Shown piece after piece: positions 1 through 10,189 of a stretch of DNA of 64,000 nucleotides; the stretch's first letter is position 1; each line of letters begins with the position of its first letter. Both the position numbers and the translations under genes were made by a program. The notes under the pieces are model-generated. The model ran no database searches and was not told the DNA's origin. It was given only the letters and a program-made list of their open reading frames with translations. This stretch comes from Metaphire vulgaris (lineage: Eukaryota; Annelida; Clitellata; Crassiclitellata; Megascolecidae), in NCBI GenBank assembly GCA_018105865.1, contig CM030851.1, positions 2,152,469 to 2,216,468 on the forward strand, read 5' to 3'.

Positions 1-921
1 GACTGAGCCCCTCTTTCTAAAAGGTATTCTGCAATGTGGGAATGGCCATTTGCAGCGGCCAAATGCAGGAGAGTTTCATTATTGCTATTCGTCATATTCA
101 TATCAGATATACATAAATCTTTTAAAATGCGCAAGTTGCCGCTTGATGAAGCGGTGTACATATCAACAGTTTCTTTCCTTCGTGAATAAAGTGCTCTCAC
201 AGGCCTAAGGCTCGACAAACTCTGCAATTCAATTAACCGAACCAAACATGAAATATTTTTTAGCTAGTAAATAAATTCAACAAAAACTATAATAGGGCCT
301 ATACTGTACTGTCAATCACCCTCTTCAACAGGCTGCATACTGTTTCCCGTCTTTCTGTTGATAACTAAAATTGTAAAGAAGATGTGGAATTATTTCGGCC
401 TACAGATTGACAATTTTTTTCTTTCTTTTTTGACTTAAATATAATTTTCACAATTCGGCTGCAGGACCAGCGAATGATGAGAACATATCTCTCTTTTGCG
501 TCGAAGTCTAAGTGTTGCTAGCATCATGTATTATTTTTCCCGATTTGAATATTATTATTGAATCTATCAAAGTTACTCTCGTAATTTTGCGGGATCAGTC
601 TACAAATGCTTTATAATATCTCATTGCGCCGAGGAACAAGTTTAAATTCGAGTTCTTTCTACTGAAAATTTTCATGCATTAGGCCTATGTTTGTCATCCA
701 GCTGTAGATTATGATTTGCTGCTTCAATGTGCGATATGCATAGAAATTGGACTACTTACCCTGCCTACAGCAACTCTTTCATCGCTGTCGCTGTCATGGG
801 TGGCTAAAGCCCAATGGTCTATATTGATTTCATGTCTACAAAATTCACAAAATCCACTGCAACACGACACGGTTTGATTTTCGGCGGACAGTCCGGACAC
901 TGTAAAACTACACTGTAGCAT
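1..921 (-). CDS. Ankyrin-repeat/Mab-21 family gene, copy A: exon 1, intron, start of exon 2 (partial)
   Basis: The 5' part of the paralog of the gene at 40480-47462; the rest lies off the left edge. Exon 1 (921-760) opens with ATG and has exactly 54 codons. It is rich in Cys (CCSGFCEFC) and ends THDSDSDERVAVGR at a consensus donor AGG|GTAAGT. The intron is 759-222 (538 bp), ending in TTGCAG. Exon 2 (221-1) resumes in phase 0 with SLSSLRPVRALYSRRK, then ankyrin sequence (MYTASSSGNLRILKDL; LLHLAAANGHSHIAEYLL). No stops occur to the window edge. The exon 2 frame is closed by a TAG just upstream of the acceptor, which supports splicing. Relative to copy B, exon 2 lacks two codons in the first repeat and several codons next to the splice site. 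Whether a Mab-21 half follows cannot be seen here. The splice model is inferred from consensus and matching phase. Confidence 0.7.
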
Positions 922-933
922 CAATGTCTTAAG

Positions 934-1560
934 ATGAGTTTCGCAAAGAGTGCCATCGAATTATATTCTGGAAACTTGCAATACTGCCAATTCTTAGGAA
1001 AAACAAATATGCTTCGTTTCTGGCACAATGAAGAGCCTGGCAATTGGCACATGGCGCTGGAGTTGTGTCGAACAACTGACATCCAGAACAATTGGCCAGT
1101 GATGGAACTGATTGACGAAGAGGTTGGGATAAAAATTTAGCGCCAATGAGGCAGAGTGTAATAATACTAGAACCACGGAATTCAAGAGCGATAATGAGGG
1201 AATTATCACAGAAGAACTGCTTATATTTGCAGATGTATGGATATCAAGTCTAAGAATTTCACGAGAATCACAGTTGCACGAATCGCCTTGATGGCCTCCT
1301 CTGGTCAGCAGCGGACGTCAGTCACGTCACTTGCTTTTAATTTTGTGCTGATCTTAGTTCAGTCTAAAAGACCAGTAAGTATGCATAATTATAGGTTCTT
1401 ATCGATAATCATGTGCGATATTTCAATGCAGTGGCCTAATTTCTAAATGCCTGAGTGGATGGGTTTACTTTGCATTTACATGTCGTTGATGAGTTGGCCA
1501 TTGGATGAAGGCCACTGTATTTAGGACTTGTGATCGAAGCTGCCAAAGTAGAGGCTTACG
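934..1560 (+). pseudogene. Open frame divergent from exon 1 of the ankyrin/Mab-21 gene, decayed (copy A)
   Basis: An ATG frame starting 12 bp from the ATG of the minus-strand exon 1. It reads MSFAKSAIELYSGNLQYCQF and continues to ELIDEEVGIKI before a stop at 1138. The matching copy B sequence carries extra bases at this point and reads on as GIKKFSANEAECNN, so copy A appears frameshifted. Further on, MPEWMGLLCIYMS matches MPEWMDLLYIYMS of copy B but is followed by stops. A GTAAGT and a CAATGCAG are kept in both copies around 1375-1430, which could be a small intron. No family is recognised. It may be a decayed gene or only the upstream region of the ankyrin gene. Confidence 0.25.
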
Positions 1561-1700
1561 GATGCTACTATATATTTTTGCAGCAATAGAGCTCTGAGTT
1601 GTAAAACGGGGCCGTCTCAATGCCCCATCTGTCAGTTTCAGCATTCCTGCTCAAGCTGATCAATTAATCATTAATTGATCAAGTTTTAGTGCATTTCATT

Positions 1701-1897
1701 TAACAGGGCCTGTTTTAAGAAAAATTTATTACTGCACTAAACTCAGAAAATTTGTGGACATCCGCGCAAAAACAAGAGAAAAGGTCGTCCGGAAAAATTA
1801 TCACTGCACAAAGCACAGAAAATTGCATTTTACCACTGCAAATTTTCATTTTATCACTGCACATTTTGTGTATCACTGCACGTTAAAACAGGCCCAG
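1701..1897. mobile_element. 197 bp MITE, termini AGGGCCTGTTTTAA
   Basis: Inverted ends (AGGGCCTGTTTTAA / TTAAAACAGGCCC) lie between direct repeats TTTCATT. Copy B (around 51050) has a single TTTCATT and no insert, so this is a copy-A-only insertion. Inside are repeats of the phrase ATCACTGCACATTTT. A related decayed copy lies at about 34350-34465. The superfamily is not certain. Confidence 0.75.
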
Positions 1898-2225
1898 TTT
1901 CATTATATAAAGTAATCTGTTATTAAAGGCTATTAAAATAGTGATATATATATATATACGCAGGTGGTGGACGCATACGATATATTTAACCCCAAAGAGC
2001 CTTGAAAATTTGCCAAGCCATCAGATCAGACGTATGTTAAACGAGTGCCTCAAAATTATCTCGCCTAGAAAAGTTGTTAATTATATTATTTGGTGAGCCA
2101 TACGTCAACTGCTTTGACAGATTGGCGAAAAATGAGCAATTACATTGATCGATGAGTGGAAATATTGGTCAGTGGATATTGCTGTGTAAAGTAAAAAAGT
2201 AAAGTTTTCTCATATTCAATTTTGA

Positions 2226-2425
2226 GCGTTGGGCCCGGCGCTGATTTCCGGTCTCATAGGCATACAGCGACGCGGGTGGCACACACTATTAGCCTAGAAT
2301 AGGTTGCCAGTCAAACGTCTAGGCCCGTGCTTTACTTCGCAGCAAACGCTGCTCCTCAATTTGATGCTATAACCGCCCTCCAGCGAGTAAGGCTGAGTCG
2401 ATTATTGCTGAGTATTGCTGTGCAT
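2226..2425 (-). repeat. Diverged tRNA-type SINE body
   Basis: The order of blocks (GGCGCTGATTTCCG, a CTTCGCAG stretch, an ATCTAGCGAGTAAGG-like stretch, GCTGAGTCG) matches the body of the clearer SINEs at 10190, 21627 and 26481. The tRNA-like head is not recognisable. The copy B counterpart is about 51770-51970. Confidence 0.45.
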
Positions 2426-2861
2426 TAAGCCTAAAATGGGCATGAAATGCCTAATGTTCATTGGAAGGCTGGAGAAGGGTTGTTTCGTGAAGGTACCTTT
2501 CTAAATCATCCACAATCAAATACCTGGACAATTAGCAAGTTACATTCCAGGTACTGAGCTCCTGGATGACATCGCTGACAACTTAATACTCTCTTATTGC
2601 TCATAGATTTGAAGTTTAGTTGTTTCTTTGAATTTAGCTGTCGAATTCATGCATTTTACCTCCGCGGTCCCTCTCTTTTCCGCATACGTTGCAGAATTCT
2701 CCGCCACCAACTGCCATTCGAAGTTTCTGAACTCATTTTGGTCCTGGCTTAACGAGGATCACTTTTCTGTCAAAATCAAAGATTTCAAATATTATGACAT
2801 GATTGCAATACAATACCTTTAAATTTTATATAACTAGTTAACTAGTTCGCAGATAAGCCTA

Positions 2862-3336
2862 CTGTGGCGGTTCCACATGGGGATGAGTAGGGATGCATCC
2901 CCCACCGGACTTCCGGGCTTACTTTTTTGCTTGTGAAACCTATTTTTGGGTAAAAGTCTAGCAAAACTAACTGCGGGTGACCTTTTTTGCTTGTCAACCT
3001 ATCTTTCGGTAAAAGTATAGTCAAATCAGGGTTTAATCTTGGCCGTTTCCTGGAGGAAAAAATTGCCATTCCCCCCGGAAATTTAAAATTCCTCCCGGGA
3101 ATTTTGACATAATGCATCCACTAACAACAGCTCCCTAGCTGACTTCCTCCCGGCTTTGTCAGTTTCCCTCCCGGAGTCCAGCGTCTAGATCAAACACTGA
3201 GTCAAATCAGGAATAAAATTCCGTTTTTTAGCCTTTTCCGGCATAGTTTATAGATTTTTTCTTCAATTTTCATCCCCCACCAACTTTCTATGAATTCACT
3301 TCATCCCGCCACCAAGAAATCCTGGAACCGCCACTG
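2862..3336. mobile_element. hAT-type MITE, TGTGGCGGTTCCA ends
   Basis: Terminal inverted repeats TGTGGCGGTTCCA and TGGAACCGCCAC. An octamer CGCAGATA occurs at 2848-2855 and directly after the right end at 3337-3344. It sits 6 bp away from the left terminus, so the target duplication is imperfect or fortuitous. It contains two GCTTGT motifs near 2935 and 2985 and hosts a nested element. Also present in copy B at 52441-52917, so it predates the duplication. Confidence 0.75.
3027..3199. mobile_element. Nested hAT MITE, CAGGGTTTAATC ends
   Basis: Ends CAGGGTTTAATC and GATCAAACACTG, flanked by the 8 bp duplication AGTCAAAT (3019-3026 and 3200-3207). The 8 bp duplication and CAG/CTG ends are hAT hallmarks. 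The interior is C- and G-run rich (CCCCCCGGAAAT). Nested in the MITE at 2862-3336 and shared with copy B (52606-52780). Confidence 0.8.
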
Positions 3337-3460
3337 CGCAGATATATTATCATTTCTTTAAATTCTTCTAAAACATCACTCATATGATGTCTAGAGAGAT
3401 GACATGACTCAGATGATGTCTAGAAATTTGCAATTCAATATAATGTAACATACATTTACA

Positions 3461-3647
3461 CAGTGGCGGCTCCACCGGGGGGCCATGGTGGCCCGTGCCC
3501 CCCTATTGAGTGCCTGGCCCCCCAGTGGTCCCCCTGTTGGGACCCTATACTTAATGCTACATACATTAAACAACAGATGGCTGGCCCCCCATGATTAGAA
3601 GTTGCCACCCCAACGGCCCCACTTGCCAAATCCTAGAGCCGCCACTG
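3461..3647. mobile_element. hAT MITE, CAGTGGCGGCTCCA ends
   Basis: A 187 bp element with inverted ends CAGTGGCGGCTCCA and GAGCCGCCACTG and a perfect 8 bp target duplication CATTTACA (3453-3460, 3648-3655). Same family as 6456-6840. The copy B counterpart is 53042-53231. Confidence 0.9.
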
Positions 3648-3655
3648 CATTTACA

Positions 3656-3770
3656 GAGTTCTAGGACGATTGACCACAGGACAACTTAGTACAATTATTG
3701 ACCATAGGACGATTAACCATTGGACGATTGACCACAGCGGACGATTCACCCATAGGACCATTGACCACTC
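3656..3770. repeat. Short degenerate tandem repeat around AGGACGATTGACCA
   Basis: About six imperfect copies of a 12-15 bp phrase resembling AGGACGATTGACCAT in direct order. Present in copy B at about 53240-53350. No function is suggested. Confidence 0.7.
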
Positions 3771-4289
3771 TAACGAGATTGTGACTATTAGGCTTAGCAC
3801 AGCCTTATGCCGCATGCGATTGTTATGAATACCAGCGCACTGTTACGACAAAACAATTTTCGCTGAAAGAACGTGTGCCACTTACGGACAAACTGATTTA
3901 GTCTACATATATCCGTGCTATTATAACCAAGGGTGCGTGCGAGCGGGCTTGGCTATACCCTAAGAATAGTTTTGGTAACTGGAAGCATTTTGTGTCTAGC
4001 TATTGCCGCTGATGAGCTGGCAGAAAGCAAAGATGATGATGAACTAGGGGAAACTAAGGGGAAAACTAGGCTGCACATGGAAAGTTCTAATAAGAGAAAG
4101 AATAAAGATCTGGAGTTCTGAGTTACAGACAAGAGAAGTAACTGACGTTAAAATGCAATTTTTATTATAATGCAGTAAATTGTTAATCAGCAGTTACAAA
4201 TACAATAAGCACAAACAGCGTCTTAACTATAAAAATATGCAACTTAACTACCTAGTTAAAATTAATACATAATCAAAATAAGTAAAGGG

Positions 4290-4990
4290 CAGTTCCCCTA
4301 AGCAACGCTGAGCTCTCGTCTCTTAACCTTGTGGCTGAAGGATGACTGGCAGGCTTTCGGTTCCTCTCGTCCTGGCTCGGTCCTCAGGCGCTGGTTGCGT
4401 GCGTTAGTCGGCTGTTGCTCACGGATGATCTCTGGTTCTCTTCGGTTGCGTCTGCTGAATAATCCTCAGCGACTCCTGTTGCTCATTCGTCTGTTCCGTC
4501 TGTCTGCTCGTCCTCGTCCTCGTCCTCGTGCTCGATTTGGTTTCCTTTGGTCCTTGAAGATTATTGTCGTCTATACTTGGGTTGAGCGTCTTCTCCGACG
4601 TTGATGTTTCCTTGGGTGCGTCCGGCCATGATAATGGTCGTTGATGTTACCTCCTCGATTGTCCGGTCCGCTCCCGCTGTCGCTACTGACTGCGTGTGTT
4701 GTGTTTGTTTATAGACGCGTCCGTATCAAAGACGATGTGGGCGTCTATATGTGTTAGTGTGGTCTTCTTCGCTACCGACTGCCTTGAGTCATTGGTATTT
4801 AAAGTAGTTCTTCGCTTCCGATCCTGCCCTCTGGCTCACTGGTCTTGTCTTGGGCTAGCTGCCACGCCCTGCTTGTTTCACGGGTTGTTCCTGATTCCTC
4901 TTGCAGGTGTAATGACGTGTTCTGTACTTAGACCTATAACCACTCTTTCTTCGCCTGAGCTCAACGTTGTCAAGAGTTATCATTAATATT
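4290..4990 (-). other. GC-richer block with a minus-strand reading frame, unrecognised
   Basis: This 700 bp block is clearly more GC-rich than its surroundings and is kept in copy B (53815-54530). On the minus strand a frame starts near 4633 with MAGRTQGNINVGEDAQPKYR and meets a stop two codons later in both copies. Beyond it, open stretches rich in Arg, Glu, Gln and Asp continue, but copy A and B differ by frame-breaking indels. A TTATAGACGCGTCCGTAT phrase near 4715 recurs at 34970 and 54250. It could be the decayed first exon of a gene or part of a retroelement. Confidence 0.3.
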
Positions 4991-5634
4991 AACTTTTAGA
5001 AATAATTAACCAGCAGCGGCAGCAGCAGCAGATTTTATTGAGTTATATTATTAATCGTTTTATTAACTTATTCGTGATTTCTCTATAGTAAAATAATGGG
5101 CCAAATGCTGGGTTGCAAAATGAGGGCATGGAAAGCGATTGTTAACCTCCGGGTCGCTGGAGATCGTTTACTTCAGGGATCTGATAAGTTCTTACCTCAG
5201 GGTTCCAGCGGTCACAGTTTCAAATCTAGAGATGTCTGGCTACTATTTCGCCGTTCCATGGAATGTTAGTCATGCCTGGTCCACAACAAAACACCTTTTA
5301 AAAATCTTAATGATATTGCCAATACTATAGCCTGCCTATGTTTCTGGCCGTACAGTAAATTCAAACACAAACGACGATACAAGATTTGAACGTATCCTTT
5401 ATCACTGTCACGTTTGCTTTTCGCGATTCGTTTCATCGGACAGTTTCTTTATGAGAGAAATGGGCAAGAATTTGTTGGGCGACTACATAACCGGATATTG
5501 CAGACTGTCTTGTGCGTGTGAGTCATATTATGGAATTACCGAGCATAAAAATATCATTGCACATTTCCAATCGTTTCAGTTATAATGTATGCCGTTACAT
5601 GAAGATGTAGGGTCGCGTGACTCATCGCATTTAA

Positions 5635-5706
5635 CCCCTTAACTGGGGATCCCGGATATATCCGTCCATTTTACATTGAGTTACAGTTAAATACACGGTT
5701 AAGGGG
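5635..5706. mobile_element. 72 bp piggyBac-like MITE with TTAA target duplication
   Basis: Ends CCCCTTAACTG and CGGTTAAGGGG are inverted repeats, flanked on each side by TTAA (5631-5634, 5707-5710). Copy B reads straight through with a single TTAA (about 55165), so the insertion is private to copy A. A TTAA target with CCC-type ends is the piggyBac pattern. Confidence 0.85.
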
Positions 5707-6455
5707 TTAAAGATCCGCTAACCCTGCCCCGTGGGATAAATTTGGCTATAGGCTAGTAGTTGACGTAGCTTTAAGGGGCCGTCCATATAGTACGTACGCG
5801 CCGAGGGAGAGGGGATTTGAGATTTTGAAGTTGAGAGCAAAAACGACATTTCTGTTAAAAAATGAGTGGAAAAACCTGGTTGCACATTCTGTCAAAAAGT
5901 AGGAGCACTTGGTACAGACGCAAAGATGGGCATGGAAAATGGAAATATCTAACGAATGGAGTGATATGGAAAACTGGAGGAAACTCTGGAAGTTACTGTA
6001 ACTCTGTAGCTTGTATAGTTTTTAACTTTTGACACCATGCATGGTTATTCTAACTGCATGCAGTGAATTGTATTTTATTCTTAATATAATTAGCCTATAT
6101 AAGTCTAGACTGCATACAAAGACTTTTACAGTTTATCATGTATAGGGCCTATAGCCTAGACGCCCTATAGAGGCTACTAAGTTTGTGTTTGAAATTCAAT
6201 ATCTAACAAACATTAGTGTTTGTTGGGCTAATTTAAATGCAATTTCTATTATTTCGTCTGAATGTAATCATACATGAAAATGCGTTAAGACACCCGTTTT
6301 CTCGAAAAAAGCACTGTGTATGATTAATTCTAAGCTTTTGAAATTCTTTTTTATGTCTTACACTTTTTCTACTGAGATTCGCTAGATGGCTGAGTCTTGC
6401 GAAGCGATGAAAGCAATTTATTTGAGGGACTTCTCTCTCTTGTCTTATATTGATA

Positions 6456-6840
6456 CAGTGGCGGCTCCACTGGGGACCAGGGAGCCCCGTGCCCCTACTG
6501 AGATACTGCCCCCCAGTGGCCCTGTTGAGACCCTATACTATATATATATATATATACAATATATAAAAATTTACCAAAAAATATTCAAAAATTGCAAATT
6601 TGCCAAAATTGGCCCCAAAATTGCCAAAATTGCCTAAAATTTGCAAAATTTGCCTAAATTTTGCACAAATTGCCTAAAATTTGCCTAAAATTTGGCAAAA
6701 AATTTCTCGCCCCCAAGAAAAGTGTGAAATGATGCTACTGTACTTAATACTACATACCTAACAACAAATGGTTGGCCCCCCATGATTAGAAGTTGCCACC
6801 TCAACGGTCCCCCACTTGCCAAATCCTGGAGCCGCCACTG
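6456..6840. mobile_element. hAT MITE (CAGTGGCGGCTCCA family) with internal expansion
   Basis: Inverted ends CAGTGGCGGCTCCA and GGAGCCGCCACTG with a perfect 8 bp duplication TATTGATA (6448-6455, 6841-6848). Copy B (55899-55906) and copy C (about 32393) have one TATTGATA and no insert. Compared with 3461-3647 it carries about 200 bp of extra AT-rich sequence (6536-6736). This begins with (TA)n and continues as a degenerate tandem repeat of TTGCCTAAAAT. Confidence 0.9.
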
Positions 6841-7078
6841 TATTGATATAGCAGCCTCTGAAATTTGACAAATAACTGTGCGACCCATATCAGATTGCCC
6901 ATCTGTTTCTGCAGGGACATTTTTTGCTTAATTGATTTATAGTTTAATTTATATAGCGCACTTAGCGTTCACAAATGCATTGCAGCTGACCGTTCAATTA
7001 AATATATCTTCAACCGTTTAAGGAAAATGGTGCACGAGGTTGTGATGTCCCTTAGCGATGATGTGAGGGCATTCCAAC

Positions 7079-7240
7079 CAGTGGCGTATTTACCATTGGG
7101 CCATTTGGGCCATGCCCCCCTTTGGTCTTACCCTGACAAGCAAAAACAAAAAAAGGTCGTCAACTTTTTTCCAAAGTTGTAACTTGTCAGGTCGAAAGTG
7201 TCTGCCCTCCCCCCTTACCAAAATTCTAAATACGCCACTG
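7079..7240. mobile_element. hAT MITE, CAGTGGCGTATTTAC ends
   Basis: A 162 bp element with inverted ends CAGTGGCGTATTTAC / AATACGCCACTG and 8 bp duplication ATTCCAAC (7071-7078, 7241-7248). It contains the motif GCTTGTCA on the minus strand (7131). Shared with copy B (56137-56297), so it is older than the duplication. Confidence 0.9.
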
Positions 7241-7299
7241 ATTCCAACTAATCGGACCTATTGTCCTAAATAAGCGATCACCCATTCTATTATGGGTTT

Positions 7300-8226
7300 G
7301 CAGAGTCTAATGTCATAATTTTTCTATCAAAACGATCATTCTGCATTTTGCGTCACTTATTTGTCTGTGCACCCATCGCTCCGTCTCTCGTGGACCCATC
7401 GGTTAAGCGGAGTTTCTTTTATTTATAGATCATTGGCAAATTTTATAAAGGTTTGTTTGTATATCTTTGTTAAATCTCGAATTTCAGTATCACATAGAAA
7501 GTTAATTTATTCAACTGACTTCTAAAGCAGCATATTATTAAAATTTTGTTATATTATTCCGGCTTTATTAGTCTCAGCAAATAAATATTTTATTGGATTG
7601 ATTGAATGCCCACAATGACGCTGTCAGAAGTCAGAGCTATGGTTTCATATTTCTGCCTAGTAAAATTATTTTGAAGAAAGAGCGGAAATGGTTCAATTAC
7701 TGCATTTTGCATCCTTCAATTCCTAATAATAGAAAACTAGTCAGGCTAATGTCAGCGTTCTAACCATTACACTGCCTTTCGCATCAATTTATAAACCATT
7801 AACGATATTTTATAAAGGTGTGACTGTTCGTCTTAGTCAGATCTAAGGTTCCAGTGTTATTAGTAAGTTATTTCACCCACCCGCTCAGTTTCAAAGCACC
7901 ATCTTTTTGGTTTATGTTCTAATCTACTTTGATTAAATGCAGTAAAGCAAATGCTCGATTTGAGTGACTTTTATCGTTTGGTTCTCTGTTTCATTATTAA
8001 GTAGTTGTAGAGTTCTACTGATATTCGCCAGAGGGCATAGTATTGCCTATGCGCCATAACCGGAAAGAAAGCTGGCCATCTTACGGTTAATATTGCCTAT
8101 GCGCCATAACAGGAAATCGGTTTGCCTTAATGTATTCGACAATGGAGGATTACGTTTCAAACCAATGGATGACCATCGACTGATGTCTAGAACATAATTG
8201 AAATGGCGCTACAGAAGTTCTATTCT

Positions 8227-8264
<38 letters not shown>

Positions 8265-8298
8265 TGATGATGAATGATGATGATGATGAATGATGACA

Positions 8299-8350
<52 letters not shown>

Positions 8351-10100
8351 CGACGACGACGACGATCAGAGAAGAATGAATCTCATATTTGCTAATCAGC
8401 AATCTGAAGCCATTTACCCTTGTTTCATTACTGTAATCGTTTCACGTAGTTTTGGAATAATTGTAAAAACCTTTGTTACAATTCTTTTTGACTGCACAAC
8501 GTTGCCACTGCTATTCAAGCTGTCAGCGCCCTCTAGCGAATGAAGACTAAATCATCAGTTAAACGTCATTATGAAAGTAATCACAGCTGGTTTCTTGTCA
8601 AAAGTGAAGAGGAATGGACAAAAAGAACACATATCGCGTGAGATAACAAAAACCAAATTTACGATCCAGTTCTGTTGTTAAGTTTGGTAACAATACAACT
8701 GGCATAGTGGCTGCAAGTTGTGAATCTTCAAAAAATAACAGCAACGCTATCGCTTTGTAAGGTTAGAGCTAGGGGCCTACGGTCTCATGTTTCGGCTCAG
8801 TAAGTGATTTACTTTCTGTAAAATAAGCTTGAAAACTAGCAGCTTTGTCGAATGAACCTTTTTCAATATTATCTAAAGCAACACCGTTCGCCTCTCGTTA
8901 CAGAGATGGTCTTCTGCAAAAACTTTCCCTTTCCTCAAAACGTACGACCAGGGAAAATGATCCAGTGGTCGCATTTTGCTTTTTATGATGAGATCACATA
9001 AGCTGGCCATCTTACGGTTAAGCGAATGTCTTCCAATTATCAAACAACTGCAGCGTTTTATTAAGGTGTCGTTAGGGATAATTGTCGAACCGCGGAATTT
9101 CAATGCCATGTAAAAAGTGAATTTCTTCAAGTGACCATCGTAACTGTATATATTTTGTTTTATTTACTTCTGTCATTTATTTTGCTTGAATTCAATGGAT
9201 TGTCTTCTATTGTCTTCATTCTTACTGTTTTTTAAAACTTTTTTTTATGAAATCGTGGAAGTTTTCTGTTGACATTCGCCAGATTCGCCAGATTCGCCGT
9301 CTGTCTTGCGTCAGAGTTGAATGAATCTTATTTGAGAGGTTTGCTTTCAAGCTTTGATCTTCTCTCATAAATTTTACAATCTTTTCGGTTGTTAACAGAA
9401 TCAAATTGGAAAACCTTTCTCTCGATTTTGGGTTTTTTGATTGAAACCAAGGCGTCAAAAGGTTTCATCTCTCAGGCAGTTACATGTCCACCAGGACGTT
9501 GTGGAAGTTAAAATGTTCTTTGTAATGCATCGAGATTTGCTGATCTCTGATGGCGACGATGTGCATTGAAGCTATGACAGCTATTTACCTAGAAAGGCGC
9601 TATAATAAATACCTCACAAAGCAGCAGCACACAACTATCAGTTACAGTACATAGCCTTACCGTAAAACGACCACCTCTCTTGCTAAAACATCATCATATA
9701 TGATCATTTCCTTTTGCATTAAAACTGAAGACTAGAAATAATTAATTTTTGATATTCGCATTTTGCGTCTTACGCTTTTAATTTCAACATTTTCAGCGCC
9801 AGAGTATTTATTTTCAGCGACCTTCTTATTAATGAAACAGAGTTCTTCTATTTATAAGGCAATGGCAGAGTTTTATAAAGGGGTGTTTGCTGATTTTTGT
9901 TAAACCACGAAATTCAAGATCGCAAAATGGAAAAAGTCAAATTGTCGAAATGAATTTCGAAAGCTTTTATATCATTTAATTTTTTTCTTCTCTCCTTAAA
10001 CTTATTTTATTAAAGTTCATAAGTTTTCATTGACTTTTGGCGTTTTATTCAATTCGACATTTACGAAATTTTCAAGATGGCGCAGCAAATGTGTGATTTG
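7300..10100. repeat. Degenerate tandem array of a roughly 0.4-1.3 kb unit
   Basis: The same series of short conserved blocks recurs in direct order with variable spacing: GCATTTTGCGTCA, then TTACGGTTAAGCGG, then TTTTATAAAGGTGT, then GTTAAATCTCGAATTTCA, then (often) ATTCGCCAGATGGCGC. Clear units start near 7345, 7702, 8977 and 9757. Others lie near 13081, 14213, 32117, 34872, 36830 and 40138, and inverted ones near 36115 and 38515. No coding frame runs through the units. The nature of the unit (old satellite, decayed gene array or element) is unknown. Confidence 0.6.
8227..8366. repeat. (ATG)n microsatellite ending in (ACG)n
   Basis: About 140 bp of ATG/ATGA repeats turning into ACG repeats. 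The copy B equivalent (57244-57350) is about 30 bp shorter. Apparent poly-Asp and poly-Ile frames here are repeat artefacts. Confidence 0.95.
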
Positions 10101-10189
10101 TGAAGTCTTCTATTCTTATTTTAGTCAATCTCTAAATGCATTATTTATTATCAATTTTATTATTTCAAAACCTATCTTTTAAAGGAGTC

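Noticed and set aside
2628..2822. Frame conserved between the copies (FSATNCHSKFLNSFWSWLNE)
   Set aside because: Most differences between the copies change the amino acid, the N-termini differ and the ends differ. The conservation reflects recent duplication, not selection.
3933..4121. Frame with a signal-peptide-like stretch (LRIVLVTGSILCLAIAADE)
   Set aside because: It opens with GTG, not ATG, and copy B has a deletion that removes most of the frame. The GTAAGT created there in copy B is not shared.
5774..5960. Left end GGGGCCGTCCATATAGTACG of a possible DNA element
   Set aside because: No inverted right end was found in either copy A or copy B, so the boundaries cannot be supported.
8274..8543. 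Poly-Asp protein frame
   Set aside because: Translation of the (ATG)n/(ACG)n microsatellite.
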